DNA from: Branchiostoma floridae
Taxonomy: Eukaryota; Chordata; Leptocardii; Amphioxiformes; Branchiostomatidae
Length of the DNA stretch: 49,840 nucleotides
Assembly (NCBI RefSeq): GCF_000003815.2
Contig: NC_049984.1
Coordinates: forward strand, 8,620,238-8,670,077
Direction of reading: 5' to 3'
In this document: one piece after another, positions 12,347 to 23,374 of the stretch
How the letters are laid out: each line of letters opens with the position of its first letter
Numbering within the stretch: position 1 is the first letter of the stretch
Position numbers and translations under genes: made by a program
The notes under the pieces: model-generated
What the model was told of the DNA's origin: nothing
The model's input: the letters and a program-made list of their open reading frames with translations, nothing else
The model's database searches: none

Positions 12347-15300
12347 CTTTAAAAGCATTATCCAAGACTCCTTGTCCAAGGTCGTCAAATACTCTTCTCT
12401 GAGAGGAATATTTTGACCCTGGGTTTGCCTCCAGATAGCCATCATCTTTTTCAGTGTATCCATCATGAGACCTGTAAAAGCATAAAACGTGTTTAAAGTG
12501 AAATGTTTCTTCCAAGAATGGATGGGCAAGCCACTGGCAGAGTGTTCCCACAGAGCCAAAGATAGCAGAAAGTGGAGGAGGCTGATAATGGGCACCACCA
12601 TAGTCCCCGACCCTCAGGCATGAGGATAGAACTAGATAAATTTTGGTAAAGGTAATAAAAGGTTCCTTCCATGGGGTGGATACAGAGAGATTGTGGGGGT
12701 GGATATGTGTAAAGATGTGCCATGGGTACAAAAATTTTGTTCTCAGGTCAAAAGCTGGTGCTTATATTTACCTCTGGGAAGTACTGAGAGTCCAGTCACA
12801 CATATCTCAAGATCCTTTTGATGGATTACATTTGTATGAATTTTGGTATGTTGGTAGTTATGGAAGTCCCAAATAAACAAGTCAATTTTTGACCCCCTAG
12901 CAGTTTTTTTCCGGTACTATGTAATTAAAGGCTGATGCTGACCCTTCCTGACACTAGTGTGGGTTTGTCAATAACAACTGATCTACCCATGCAGCAAGGT
13001 TAATGACCTCAACTTCGGACACCTGTTCAACTTGGAGTTTGATCAGCATAAACTGTGATGGTGCATGATGAGGCTTAAGTGCTATAGGAAGAAGAAAATT
13101 CATAAACACTCATAAACATGTACAAGGTCTTGGATTTCTTGCTCAGTCTATAAAACTTTGTACAGTTACTGCACATATTCTCAAAACTTTTGGTTGAGGT
13201 TAGACTCTGGACAGGTGTCACTGTGTATGTTGCATTCATAATGCCGGTCACAAAATAAAAGATAGTGCACAGACTAAACACTAGGTAGTTGTCTATATAA
13301 CATTCCAAACCACAAGTGCACTAATGTATAATGTGGAAACAAACAGCGGATTATACCACCATTAGGCATGTGAAGTTTAACTATAATATCTTCCGTGGCT
13401 TTGTGGTATTGCCAATACAATCATAGGTTGCAAAACAATACCGGATGTAGAGCAAGCTTAACTAGAAGGTCCAAACATGCAACACTTTTTCCTTACATCA
13501 AACACCATCTGCCACCAAAAAATCACGTCACAGCATGTCCAGGGCAACAGTTATAAAAATGGAATTTCTGATTCAGTACCAAGGAAAGCTACCCGCTACA
13601 TGGGCCACAATCGACCTTGATCTTCGTCTTCCCTTACAATGTTACATACCCAGGGCTCGAAATTCATTTTTGGGATTAGGTGAACTGGTGCACCCAGCTT
13701 AAAAAATTGGGTGCACCAAAAAATTTTTGGGTGCACCACTTAAATTTAAGTAATAACCTAATAATAAAACTTAGTTATAGCTATCAAATCCTTAAACAAG
13801 TACCATGACAAACATTTTTATTATCTTTCTAACACTTAGATGTCAAGAATATGATGTATACTAGTATACTTTTATATCTTTACATACATGTGTCAAAAAA
13901 TATTTGGGTGCACCCTGTGCACCCACAGAAAATAATTGGGTGCACATTTTGGGTGCACCTGGGTGCACATGCACCCAGTATTTCGAGCCCTGATACCAAA
14001 TATTGATTTCACAATCTACCTAGAGGCTCTTAGGTTATACTCTTAGGCTCTTAGGTGACCACAAATATTCCGAAACATCTACCAAAAATTTCTCCCATTT
14101 TTTAAGTAGGTAGAAGGACATATTATTCAGTGATTTTTCATGTCACACTTCATGTCAATTTGCAGCACAATTCACTGTTAATTATACTGCCAAAAGAGGC
14201 AAAATATAGGAGCTATTTTTATCTTTGTTTAAAGAGTTGAAGCAGATAGGATTTTTATGTCAAAAATCACAGGAATTGCCAACATAAAATATGTATCAAA
14301 CATGATCTGTTCAGACAACTCTGTTTTAGAGATTGAGGAATCAAAAAGCACCAATATTGATTTTCACACTCTGTAACTAGTAGTTTTGTAGAGATAAGCA
14401 GCAAACAGTTACAGCTCTTATCTCAGCACCCAGGTCACAATAATGACTTGTAAAAAAAACAATCATACATTACTGTAAATACAGAAACTTTTGCAGTGGT
14501 TTAGTGTTTGCATTTTTTGGGGTGGCAGCTTCAAACCACCGCGAACATTTTTCCATGGCAGTAAGAGACAACAGTGCATGGTGCTACCACAAACTTAAAA
14601 CCACAGCAAAAAGAAGTTAGTATTTATTAGGGATACTTTCTAATAAATAGTCATGATTTTTGGGTGGCAAATAGCTCATGTGCTCAGGAAAAAGTAACAT
14701 AAGTTTGCAGGCTTAAGTTTGGTAGCTTTTTTGGAACTGAAGGCACATTGAGACTTTGCAGACTTTGAAACAAAGTTTAGTCAGAAAGGGATGAATGAAT
14801 TGTTTTCAAATAAAATGTTCTAATTTATATGCACATGTGGTAAAGCTTGATACAATGAGAACGGACACTTAAGTTTGTGTGTCAAAACTATAATGGTGAT
14901 TTGAATTCCTCCTTTAATGTTTCCTTATCAACATCGCTTATCATGATATGGCCATGTTAATGTTGCTAGGTATACTTCTAGCATTAAACAATCTAAAATG
15001 TGTTACCGTAGCATTGACAAAGTAGTCATCACTATATAATTGGAGTTAATGAGATTAACTTAAACTCCATCAAATGTGATTCCTAAAAAGTGTGTTCCTT
15101 CATGTATGTATTGTACTGTAATGATAAGGTATCAGACCTTTAGTCCTGATGGCCCAGGTGATAATAATGAATCAGGTGGTTCTCAGATACGGCAATACAT
15201 GTGTATCGACTTTTATCATGTGAGTGCAATAAAAATCATTACCTAACAGCACTTTACCCCCAAAATATGGCATCAATAAAGATTTTCTGATTTGAATTTC

Positions 15301-18300
15301 ACTGATGATAGCAAAAATATTCACAAAGTAAACATTATGTCAATCAATGTAATGACAATTGGTAGTCCTTTGTTGTCGAAGATGACGGTGTTTCAGACAA
15401 ACATGCATGTTGTTATACAACACAAATACACTCTCGAGATAGTAATTTCTTTCAAATGCAATTTAAGCGTTATATATTACAGTTAATCTTTTTTCTATCA
15501 TCATATCTCCCAGGGCCTGAGAAAAGGCCTTTTCACAACTCACAAGCCCATCACTGGAATGTAAGCAAATATGGTCTTCTTTGCAGCAGCATATATTAAA
15601 GGTTTATATCCCATAAGTAGGTTCATATATTTCTGTCCAAAAGAGATTGTATGCCGCCAACGTTCCTCTTATTGTCAACCCAAAAGGATGAAAGAGACTT
15701 GGCAGCTTATTAAGTTTTGAAAACAGGATACTATATGTGCATCACATTCTGGGTAGTACTGTCTTCTGGTGTTTTAATTTATAGTCTACGGATAATTATT
15801 CTCAATCATTCTTCTAGGTCCTTAGAAAAAGCCTTTTGACGTCACTGCCAACTGCCAAGCTAAGCATGATCCCTTTATGCTTGACACAATATGAGGAACG
15901 ACTTTGTAAATATTTTATGAGCCCACACCGTGTATTTCATAGTTTTGAAAGGGCAAGTCAAGCAAAAAAAACCCTCATCATTATCATGTCTGACATAACT
16001 AGGTGAAAATTACAAAGGCCTGACCACAGTCTAACCTATTTCTGTCATCTAATCCTTCTATTATAAAATATGTTAGCAACAAGTGTCTTATGTTTTTCAA
16101 TCATGGTAATATTACAGCAGGTCTGTAGTAAAGTGTTATCCTTTAAGAAAACTTAGGAAGAAAATTTTCTGAATACTTAATTTATAAATACACAAATATG
16201 TCATTAAAACATGTACTTACCAGTATGAGAAGTCAAATGTAAACTGAAAAAGGAAAAAGAGAGAAGTGTTAGTACTTTAAATACATTACAGCACAAATGT
16301 ACAGTCTATATATGAATTAATGAATCTGCTATAAATGAACCAATTACAACAACTGAGAGAAGACTATCATGGACAGTTAATTTTTTGTCTTCCGTATACC
16401 CTGGTAGTTGGGACATTTTTTTTAGTTTTTATCAAATGCTTATTGCATGTACCTTAACTAATAAAATGCAGTTGCAGGACCAGTTTGTCCTTTTTTCCAA
16501 AAATTAGTAATTATTCTGATAATGGACAGGATTTGTCAAGCTCATTGTAACATATACAACTGAGGAAACAAACATTCTAAGCTTCAAAATTTTTATTTTT
16601 TATTGCTGGAAAAAATTTCTTAAATACATTAAATTTTGTACTAAAACAATAATGCCAATTATGTCAAAAATTATGAGAGCCAATACTTTGGGCGTTCTAT
16701 TCATCTAATGTTATACTCTGAAATGTGCAAAATATTTTATTGCTTCATAATCATAGGGTATCTTTATTACTGGAGAAAACAGAAATTGCCAATTAGTTTA
16801 AAATAAACTAAAAATTTGTTAAGTCGTCATCCTTTTTGGGTTGGGAAAACTTGCAAGTAATACACAATGTCGTGTACTTAACATGAACAAATTGATTTTG
16901 TGAAGGACATGTAATGATGGTGTATGGTGTCCTGTCACGTTGGACCTTTGCTATTTACACAGCACTTTACATAGGCACTGCGTTCCTAACAACAAAAGAA
17001 AACATGGCTAAGGAGAATGCCACTAAGTTGTAAGGTGACGCTGGCTCCTTTGTTCAGCCATTTGGGGCCTCACCCCTGTTTGGTAGCGCCAATTAAAATG
17101 TCTCACGAGGGGTTACTGTTCGGCTGCTATGGGGGTTTGATGATGTATTCAAAAGGACAGGCAGTTTCCACAACAAACAGAAATATTGCAGGCAAAATAT
17201 CTGGTATAAATACTAAAATGATAAAAGAGCACTTCGTTTGTATTCTTGGCAACACTCATGGACTCAATCACTTAATTCAACAGTTGAGAAGAAATTTTTT
17301 TTTTTCATTTCAAAGCCACAATTGTGCTTTTGAGGATGGCCAAAATAAAGAAAATGTTATGTCTCCAGTCACCAGATCAACCCTAGCAAAAGCTTTCTTA
17401 CCCTAGATTATTTTAGCTCTACTGGCAAGGAAAATAAAATTTTTGTTCTGGTGTCTGGGTGAAGGAAACAATGTAGATAAAATTTATACGTTGAGAATAC
17501 TGGTGTCCCTATGCATTTCAATTTTACAAAACTACCGTTAAACTGCATTTGTTAGACCAATTGGGCCAAAATCTGAAGAAGAAAAAAGAAAATTTCTTCC
17601 TTCCAACACTAATTCTTTAAGCCCACAAACATGCAGAGACACAAATTAATTTTCATAAGCCTGATCACATCAGATTTCATCCATTAGACTTTTCTTTCAA
17701 TTAAAACTTTGAAATATGATCGTGAGATTTCTGCATTTTTTTTTTCAATGCAACAACGGGGCATTCTTCTGTTTTACCATGATTTTCTGGCCAGGTATAC
17801 TAATTGCAAGATTTGTGTAAACCATGATCATCACAGTAAGGGATTATTTCAAAGCCACTGATTCTGTAAAACAACTCGTGCGTAGACTGTCAAAGCAGAT
17901 TTTCAGGTCCTTGCCTACTTAGCTGCAGCGCTGTTTCCATAACAAAAGGTACACAACAGGTGAGGCAAATAGGGGTGGGGTCAGCAATTGTCATTCTCGA
18001 CAGGTGGGTGGCACCGGTGACCTGACACTAAATTTCTGTCCCATCAAAAATCCTCTCTCAACTTTAAAGTTAGATTTTGATGAGTCCAGTGGCCAGTTTC
18101 GTCCCTGACCTTCCCCCAGCACATGTATTAGACATGAGCTTCAGTTTACAAGGGATGAAAATTGGGGCAAGTAATGTTTTACTGCCCGTAAATTACTACT
18201 GGTCTCCAAGGATACTGGACGCAGTTTACAAGCAGGGTTTGCCTGAGTCTTTCTTATGTAATGAGAACAGTGACCTGCTTTCTGGAAGACATTCTTACGA

Positions 18301-21300
18301 AAAGAGAAACATTGTTGCAGAGAGAGTTCTCAACAGAACTCGCCTCTTAGACTGACAGTACTTGATATAACCTTTTAAAGCATTTATTTTTAGTTTCAGG
18401 CAGGCAGCAAATACCCTGCTAGACAAATCTTTCTGTTCATTTCAAGTCAATATCCCAAATCAACTTTCCCGTAACATTTCTCTCATGTTACTTACTTCTG
18501 TCTAATTACAAACTTTCACTTATGCAAATTATGTGTAATTTTCAGTACTTAATGAATGACTGAAATACACTACATTCTTACAATTTCAGACATAATTTCA
18601 TCAACTGTACCGACACTACAACGTTTTAAGGTATACGTATTTGTCATGGATAACTAAATTGGACATTTAATGAAGTCCGACTTTCTGGTATATACTGCAA
18701 CAATACAACAAATCAAATTAAAGAGAAATTCCAGATAAGAGATTATATCATTGTTTGACCATTGCAATGATGTTGATTTGTTGCCTATTAATCTTCAGTA
18801 GTTACGTCAGTGTAACTTTCTAGTGTAATATACTGCAACAATACAACAAATCAGAAATTCCAGATTATATCATTGTTTGACCATTGCAATGATGTTGATT
18901 TGCTGCCTATTGATCCCCAGTAGTTACGTCAGTGTAACCTTGTTACTCCTTAAGTGCCCCAGGTAAAACTGTACAGGTGCAATCCAACCAGTGATTTGTG
19001 ATAAGGGCACTGACCTATGGAACGTTACATCACCGGTAGCACTACCCCTCAGGGTACTACATGTTCAACATCAAATTCAGACTTCCTGTTCAAGAGACCA
19101 TATTTCCTGGAAAAGGCCCTGGTTGCAATGCCGACAATTGCATAATCACTCTAATTCAAAAAGGAATGCCAAAAGCCAGTGGTAGTATAGCCACAAATTT
19201 CAACATTTACATAATGATTCAAACCAACGCCTGAGTCACCAATGCTTCTTAAGTCACTCTCCATGCGTAGGTTAGGCCCCGGCTGTTTTTTTTAGTCGTT
19301 TTTATCGGGCTTTCTATTTTGTATTGTATTTTTAGTGCCAAGCAGACTTCAAGAAACAATACAAAATAGAAAGCCCGATAAAAACGACTAAAAAAAAAAA
19401 CACAGCTGGAGGCTAACCTCTGCTTGGAGAGTATCCAAAGTGGGCTAAATGCAAATCACATTTTCCTGTAGAATTCCCTTACCAGCCAAGCCATTGATGA
19501 TACAATAGTTAAAGCAAACAATAACCCAAGCCACAAAACTCAAGAGCCATATTAAAGGTTATTTCCTAAACACTTGCATTGGCCTATGTTGCTATTACAT
19601 TCTCTTAAGTCTGGCATACTAAACTAAACTAAATTTCAGGAGTCAGAACTCAGGAATATATTACTGAGCCCTACCTTTTATTTCAGTTATTACCTCCCAT
19701 GTATAAAACTGTTCTTCCCTCCTCAACCTTTTTTATTATAATTCAAAGTGATTTCCAAACTCTTCTCTGTCTTTCTCATATTTTATAAAAGGATATACCT
19801 AAGAAAGAAATAGTACCCAACGTATGACTCAGCCTGGACGTACACTTATCTTATATACAACACTAACGTTCGACAATCGGCTCCTGTTAACTTTGATTGT
19901 TGAAAAAGTTTTCTTCACAATAAATGTACAGCACTTGCCAAACTGTTGCCGATAGCAAATGCCTTTCCGTGCAAAATGCCTTTCAAGTGCAAATCTAATT
20001 GTAAAACAGTGACAAAGACCAATATCCAAAGTCTGTGCAAGTAGGCCCAACTATCCAAGTAAAGCACAATCAACAAACGACTGGATTCAATCACAGCGTT
20101 GTGCAAGTTAAGGTCAATTTTCTTGTGCTCAATAAAACTTCAAAGGGGCTGACACTTACCTTTTTGGGTTCTTCGTCTGTTAGGACAAGACGCATGCAAA
20201 AGACAAGAAAAGTGATTAGAACAATGGAAGACCATTTGTTTCATTTGAAGAAGAAATTGATAATTATCAAAATTATAACCATAGCTTGACAGTGAAACAA
20301 AGAAATGGAAATCTGACACTGTTCCAGTTTAGAGTCTTGGCAGTGACGCAGCAAAATACTACATAAAAGATGCTGGTATAATGGCAGAAATGGGAAACCG
20401 TTTTGAAAAGGAAAGTCTTTCCTCATACGAAATTCAAAGCCATTTGCAACGTGCCAAGAACAACACGCCATTTTCATCCTTTTTATGGAAAAGTTTAAAG
20501 CATGTCTGGTACACGCAAAACAAAAGCGACAATGAAAGAAGAAAAAACTTTTCTCAACTGTTGTTCAGAACTGTCTGCTGGCATTCTTCAGCATTTTTAA
20601 GATCTCTCTAGTTTCTTAAAAGACTGTTCAATAGATTCGTTGAAGCATGTGTAGTGCACACAAAGACAGTGGCACCACTATGCTCTCTTTCAGCATGTTT
20701 CTATGGGCTTTGATTGTTTATTAGGGATGATAGTAGGGGAGGTCAAAGCTAGATATTCATCTTTTGGTTTAAAGTACTTTTTAGAAATAAAAGGCATTGC
20801 ATAACAATAAATCTAACGAAGAAAATTACTAAAAACACCAGAGTAGCTGGTGCAAAAAGATAAAGTCAACTGATCATGAAATATGAAATATTTGAAGAAT
20901 GGTACATATCAGTAACATTACATACAGAGAAACTAATTTCATTATGAACTTTCGTTTCATTTTATACGACAATCAGATATTTAGAACAAAGCTTCTCCGG
21001 CCAAGTGCTTTTGGTATGCGGTGGCTGTGGCCACCAGGATGGTATGTGGCCGGAAGGACATAAAAATGATAAATAGGAGGTAAACTAGGCTACTCAAACA
21101 GTCCAAATAGATGTACCCAAACAGAGATGGGAATAGCTGTAATGAGTTTGATTGCTGAAGTCATCCTTGATACAAAAAAAGTAGTCTTGATGAACGATTG
21201 GGGTTAGAAAGTTTGGATTTTTTTTTGTTGAGAGAGAGAGAGAATGGTGCTTTTTTTGTTATTTTTGTCACTTGTGAAACACGGTAAACATGCATTTCCA

Positions 21301-21971
21301 CAATGAAGAGTTGTTGCGCTTGTTGTTGGGAAGAAACATTTCAAGGGCCCTTGAATTAAACGCCGTGAAAACAAGGGCGGTGCCATTTCATTACCTTGTC
21401 TCAGTTCAGAAGTGTCCACATCCTGTGCACCTGTACATTCCTGGTGTGTTTTAAAACCTCTTGAACTAATAACCTCGGCCTCAACTAGACCAGGAGGGAT
21501 TTTATAAAGATAAGGAAACCGCGGAGTTTAATAGCGACAAACGTGTGCAGGAAAGGGGCATGTCAGCACCGAATGACACTTACTTGGCGTCTCGGGGTTT
21601 TGGATCGTTGTCATTGCTCCGTTCATGTCAATAATCAACTTGGCACCTCTGTCCTTTTCCCTAAAGAAAACAGACACAGGAAACATGTTAAAAACATTAG
21701 CTAAAACACTAATGTCTTGGTACAAACCTCAAGAAAACTGGATAAAAGCTCAACAAACGTCCTCAACACTCGCCAGGTGCGACGAGTGAAACCAGGAAAC
21801 GTGAAGAAGTAACACTTTACCTTTGGTTGAAGGGACGACAGCGGACTGCCACCTTCACCCTGCAGTCGACACAAAAAAACACACATATCTGTCAGTTCCT
21901 GGAGAAAAACTTGCCAGAAATACAACACAGCAACATTCTGGACGGACACGGACTTACCCTTGGTCCGACAT
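12347..21971 (-). CDS. Kinesin motor protein, N-terminal part (KIF28/kinesin-3-like), 3' incomplete
   Basis: Six minus-strand exons splice in frame. Exon 1 is 21958-21971 (MSDQ + GG), exon 2 is 21821-21859 (VKVAVRCRPFNQ), exon 3 is 21584-21660 (EKDRGAKLIIDMNG...NPETP), exon 4 is 20160-20176 (a 17-nt microexon, NEEPKK), exon 5 is 16221-16243 (a 23-nt microexon, FTFDFSYW) and exon 6 is 12347-12471 (SHDGYTEKDDGY...VFDDLGQGVLDNAFK). All introns are GT/AG and every phase closes. VKVAVRxRPFN is the first strand of the kinesin motor. FTFDxSYWSHDG followed by a VFDDLG..VLDNA helix is typical of kinesin-3 motors, and the SHDG extension and VRCRPF fit KIF28 best. This gives 98 residues plus one nucleotide. 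The last donor calls for a codon starting with G, as expected for KGYNA. The P-loop (GQTGxGKS), SSRSH, DLAGSE, FHA and tail exons were not found to the left, so the gene is broken, continues beyond the window, or lies in gaps. Upstream is a composite ETS/CRE site at 22103-22116. Kinesins are microtubule ATPases; the cargo cannot be inferred. Confidence 0.8.
12825..12862. repeat. Short dispersed repeat, copy B
   Basis: Copy of the 12021-12060 segment (TTTGTATGAATTTTGGTATG then TTGGTAGTTATGGAAGTC), same orientation, within kinesin intron 5. Confidence 0.55.
13651..13992. mobile_element. MITE with GGGTGCACC words
   Basis: A 342-bp element with perfect 13-bp terminal inverted repeats, CAGGGCTCGAAAT and ATTTCGAGCCCTG. 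It is flanked by the direct repeat ATACC (13646-13650 and 13993-13997). Both subterminal regions carry the word GGGTGCACC several times in both orientations, while the centre is plain AT-rich DNA. No transposase. It shares its terminus with the element at 8359, which carries a different word, and the GGGCTC core with the one at 33694. Confidence 0.85.
14471..14640. mobile_element. Degenerate MITE of the TACTGTAAAT family
   Basis: Starts TACTGTAAATACAGAAAC and holds AAACCACCGCGAACATTTTT near the centre, both matching the intact element at 30172-30383. The right end is eroded. It lies in kinesin intron 5. Confidence 0.5.
18691..18944. repeat. Tandem duplication of a ~138-bp unit
   Basis: Unit 1 (18691-18828) and unit 2 (from 18829) both start TATACTGCAACAATACAAC and run through CATTGTTTGACCATTGCAAT to TAGTTACGTCAGTGTAAC. 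Unit 2 lacks about 20 bp near its start and has a handful of substitutions. A direct, unshared duplication inside kinesin intron 4. Confidence 0.85.
19257..19431. mobile_element. Long-hairpin MITE, CTCCAAGCAGAGG family
   Basis: Nearly perfect inverted arms (about 19281-19327 and 19358-19407, reading GTCGTTTTTATCGGGC and its inverse) around a short loop. The right end is CTAACCTCTGCTTGGAGAGT, the inverse of the ACTCTCCAAGCAGAGGTTAG terminus. The left terminus is degenerate (CTCTCCATGCGTAGGTTAGG). The strong arm identity implies recent activity or gene conversion. No coding capacity. Confidence 0.8.
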
Positions 21972-22428
21972 GGCTGCTGTAGGAGAGAAAGTGAGGTTTA
22001 AAGCTGTTGTATTTGCGCGCCCAACGTGTTGCTGCTGATCTGTGCGGCACCCTGAACAGTTCCTGGCCGCTGGAGGCTGTGGTCGTAACTTAGATACAGC
22101 GGTACGTCACTTCCGGGTTTCAGAAGTATGATTAGGCGAGCTGATTTGGAGTCGTAGGGGTGTCCGACTGGTGTTTTTTTCTTCGATCGGGATTTATTTT
22201 TAGATTACGAAACCAAGGAACTGATCTAATAGCCCGGGTTCGTCCTTCATAATGCAGAAATATAACGTTAGTTTTGATAAACTAATTGAACCAACATTGA
22301 CTTTGAGGATGAGCTCACTTTTCGCATTTTCAGTAAAAAAAAGTATTTGATCATGGCAAGGTTTTCAACGTTAGGTGAAATAAACCCAGTGGCGTTCATT
22401 TCTGGATGTGATCGAATAAAAAAATGAC
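21972..22428. other. Upstream region of the kinesin gene
   Basis: About 450 bp upstream of the kinesin start codon. It holds a composite ETS/CRE motif (separate entry). I see no TATA box at a useful distance. No exon is supported here. Confidence 0.45.
22103..22116 (-). promoter_or_regulatory. Composite ETS-CRE promoter motif
   Basis: The minus strand reads CCGGAAGTGACGTA, an ETS site (CCGGAAGT) overlapping a CRE half site (TGACGTA) at the spacing known for GABPA/CREB-type composite elements in animal promoters. It lies about 130-145 bp upstream of the kinesin ATG, in the same orientation, where a proximal promoter is expected. Confidence 0.6.
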
Positions 22429-22920
22429 TCATTGGCATCTTTTTTTGTGGTTTTTACAAAGAACTTGACAATGAATGGTATAAAACACAACTGCTCGGCC
22501 GTCACGTTCGTACCCACTCACCACCCTCGACATTTTCCCGAGCGGAAGGGTCATTGCTTCATCAGCCCCCGTCCTTTCCAGCCACACAAACTTTCCCAAA
22601 TGAAAGGAGTTCCGCCCCTGCTCAGCACTGGCGCTCCCACAACTGTAGAAACCGGCGAAATGAAAGCCGACAGCAGTAGATATAGCATCGGGGCGACACA
22701 AAAATGCAAAGACTTGTAGTGAACTGTCGGGGACAAAACGCTGGCGGTTCTCCTGTGTCCTTGGTAAGGGCGCCATGAGGACACGTCCTTTCCCCACAAA
22801 TAGATGAAAGAAGGCACGAAAATCGTAACTCTCTCCGCTGTCCGATAAATCAGGCTGACCTTCACCCTGAGACAGCCGAGAGAGAAAGGCAGCCGAGAGG
22901 GCCCCTGCCGAACTCGACAT
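22429..22920 (-). CDS. Unassigned open frame with good start context
   Basis: A 163-codon minus-strand frame starting MSSSAGALSAAFLSRLSQGE after the context AGCAGCCATGT, which also precedes the kinesin start. A possible acceptor (GGCTGTCTCAG) and a weak donor (GAAGGTCAGC) occur inside it, so only the first 20 or so codons might be real. The remainder shows no recognisable domain or repeat. It could be an alternative first exon, an independent small gene, or chance in a GC-richer promoter region. Confidence 0.2.
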   Translation of the reverse strand: MSSSAGALSAAFLSRLSQGEGQPDLSDSGESYDFRAFFHLFVGKGRVLMAPLPRTQENRQRFVPDSSLQVFAFLCRPDAISTAVGFHFAGFYSCGSASAEQGRNSFHLGKFVWLERTGADEAMTLPLGKMSRVVSGYERDGRAVVFYTIHCQVLCKNHKKRCQ

Positions 22921-23228
22921 GGCTGCTTAGCCCCGCCTTGCCATCTCCTAGAAACCCTTTCAGTCCGTACCCTTGACTTCTTGGTGCGGTGAGCAACTCG
23001 TATTTTCGTCTGTCAGGTTGTGGTCCGAAATCTCCCCCGTGGAGAAGCAATCAAAAAGGGCCAAATACCAGGAGAGTCCAGTTTGACAACACAGCGACGT
23101 CTCCGGTCCACTCACAGAAAGAGGGAGGGCAAGAGATGGTTGTGTCCGAACCGAAAGCTTTTATAAGAAACAGATGTTCCTTCATGACGATTGTTCCTTC
23201 CTACCGATTGCTGCCAGATGATGCTTTT

Positions 23229-23374
23229 CAAGCAGAGGTTCGGCTCCGGCTGTTTTTGACGTGTTTTTTATGCGCTTTTGTCAGGCTTTCTGTTTTTGTA
23301 CCGTTTTCTTTATGTGCACCGACAAAAACGTCTAAGAAACACGTCAAAAACAGTCGGAGCCGAACCTCTGCTTT
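23229..23374. mobile_element. Long-hairpin MITE, CAAGCAGAGGTTCGGCTCC type
   Basis: Inverted repeat with arms of nearly 40 bp (AGCAGAGGTTCGGCTCCGG ... CCGAACCTCTGCT), continuing through TTTTTGACGTGTTT and its inverse. The loop is about 60 bp. The terminus AAGCAGAGGTT matches the family at 19257, 40193 and 46522. The interior is specific to this copy. Confidence 0.85.

Larger units (their letters stand above)
12472..16220. other. Kinesin intron 5
   Basis: Intron of about 3.7 kb between the 23-nt microexon and exon 6. It contains a MITE at 13651-13992 and an old MITE remnant near 14471-14640. I see no coding exon in it. Confidence 0.6.
16244..20159. other. Kinesin intron 4
   Basis: Intron of about 3.9 kb between the two microexons. 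It contains the tandem duplication at 18691-18944 and an inverted-repeat element at 19257-19431. Plus-strand frames at 17017-17406 and 18077-18355 lack family resemblance and are not called. Confidence 0.6.

Noticed and set aside
17017-17406. 129-codon plus-strand frame in kinesin intron 4
   Set aside because: Begins outside a good start context and contains a poly-T run translated as poly-Phe; no family resemblance.
18077-18355. 92-codon plus-strand frame
   Set aside because: Looks mildly protein-like but has no splice sites, no promoter and no recognisable motif.
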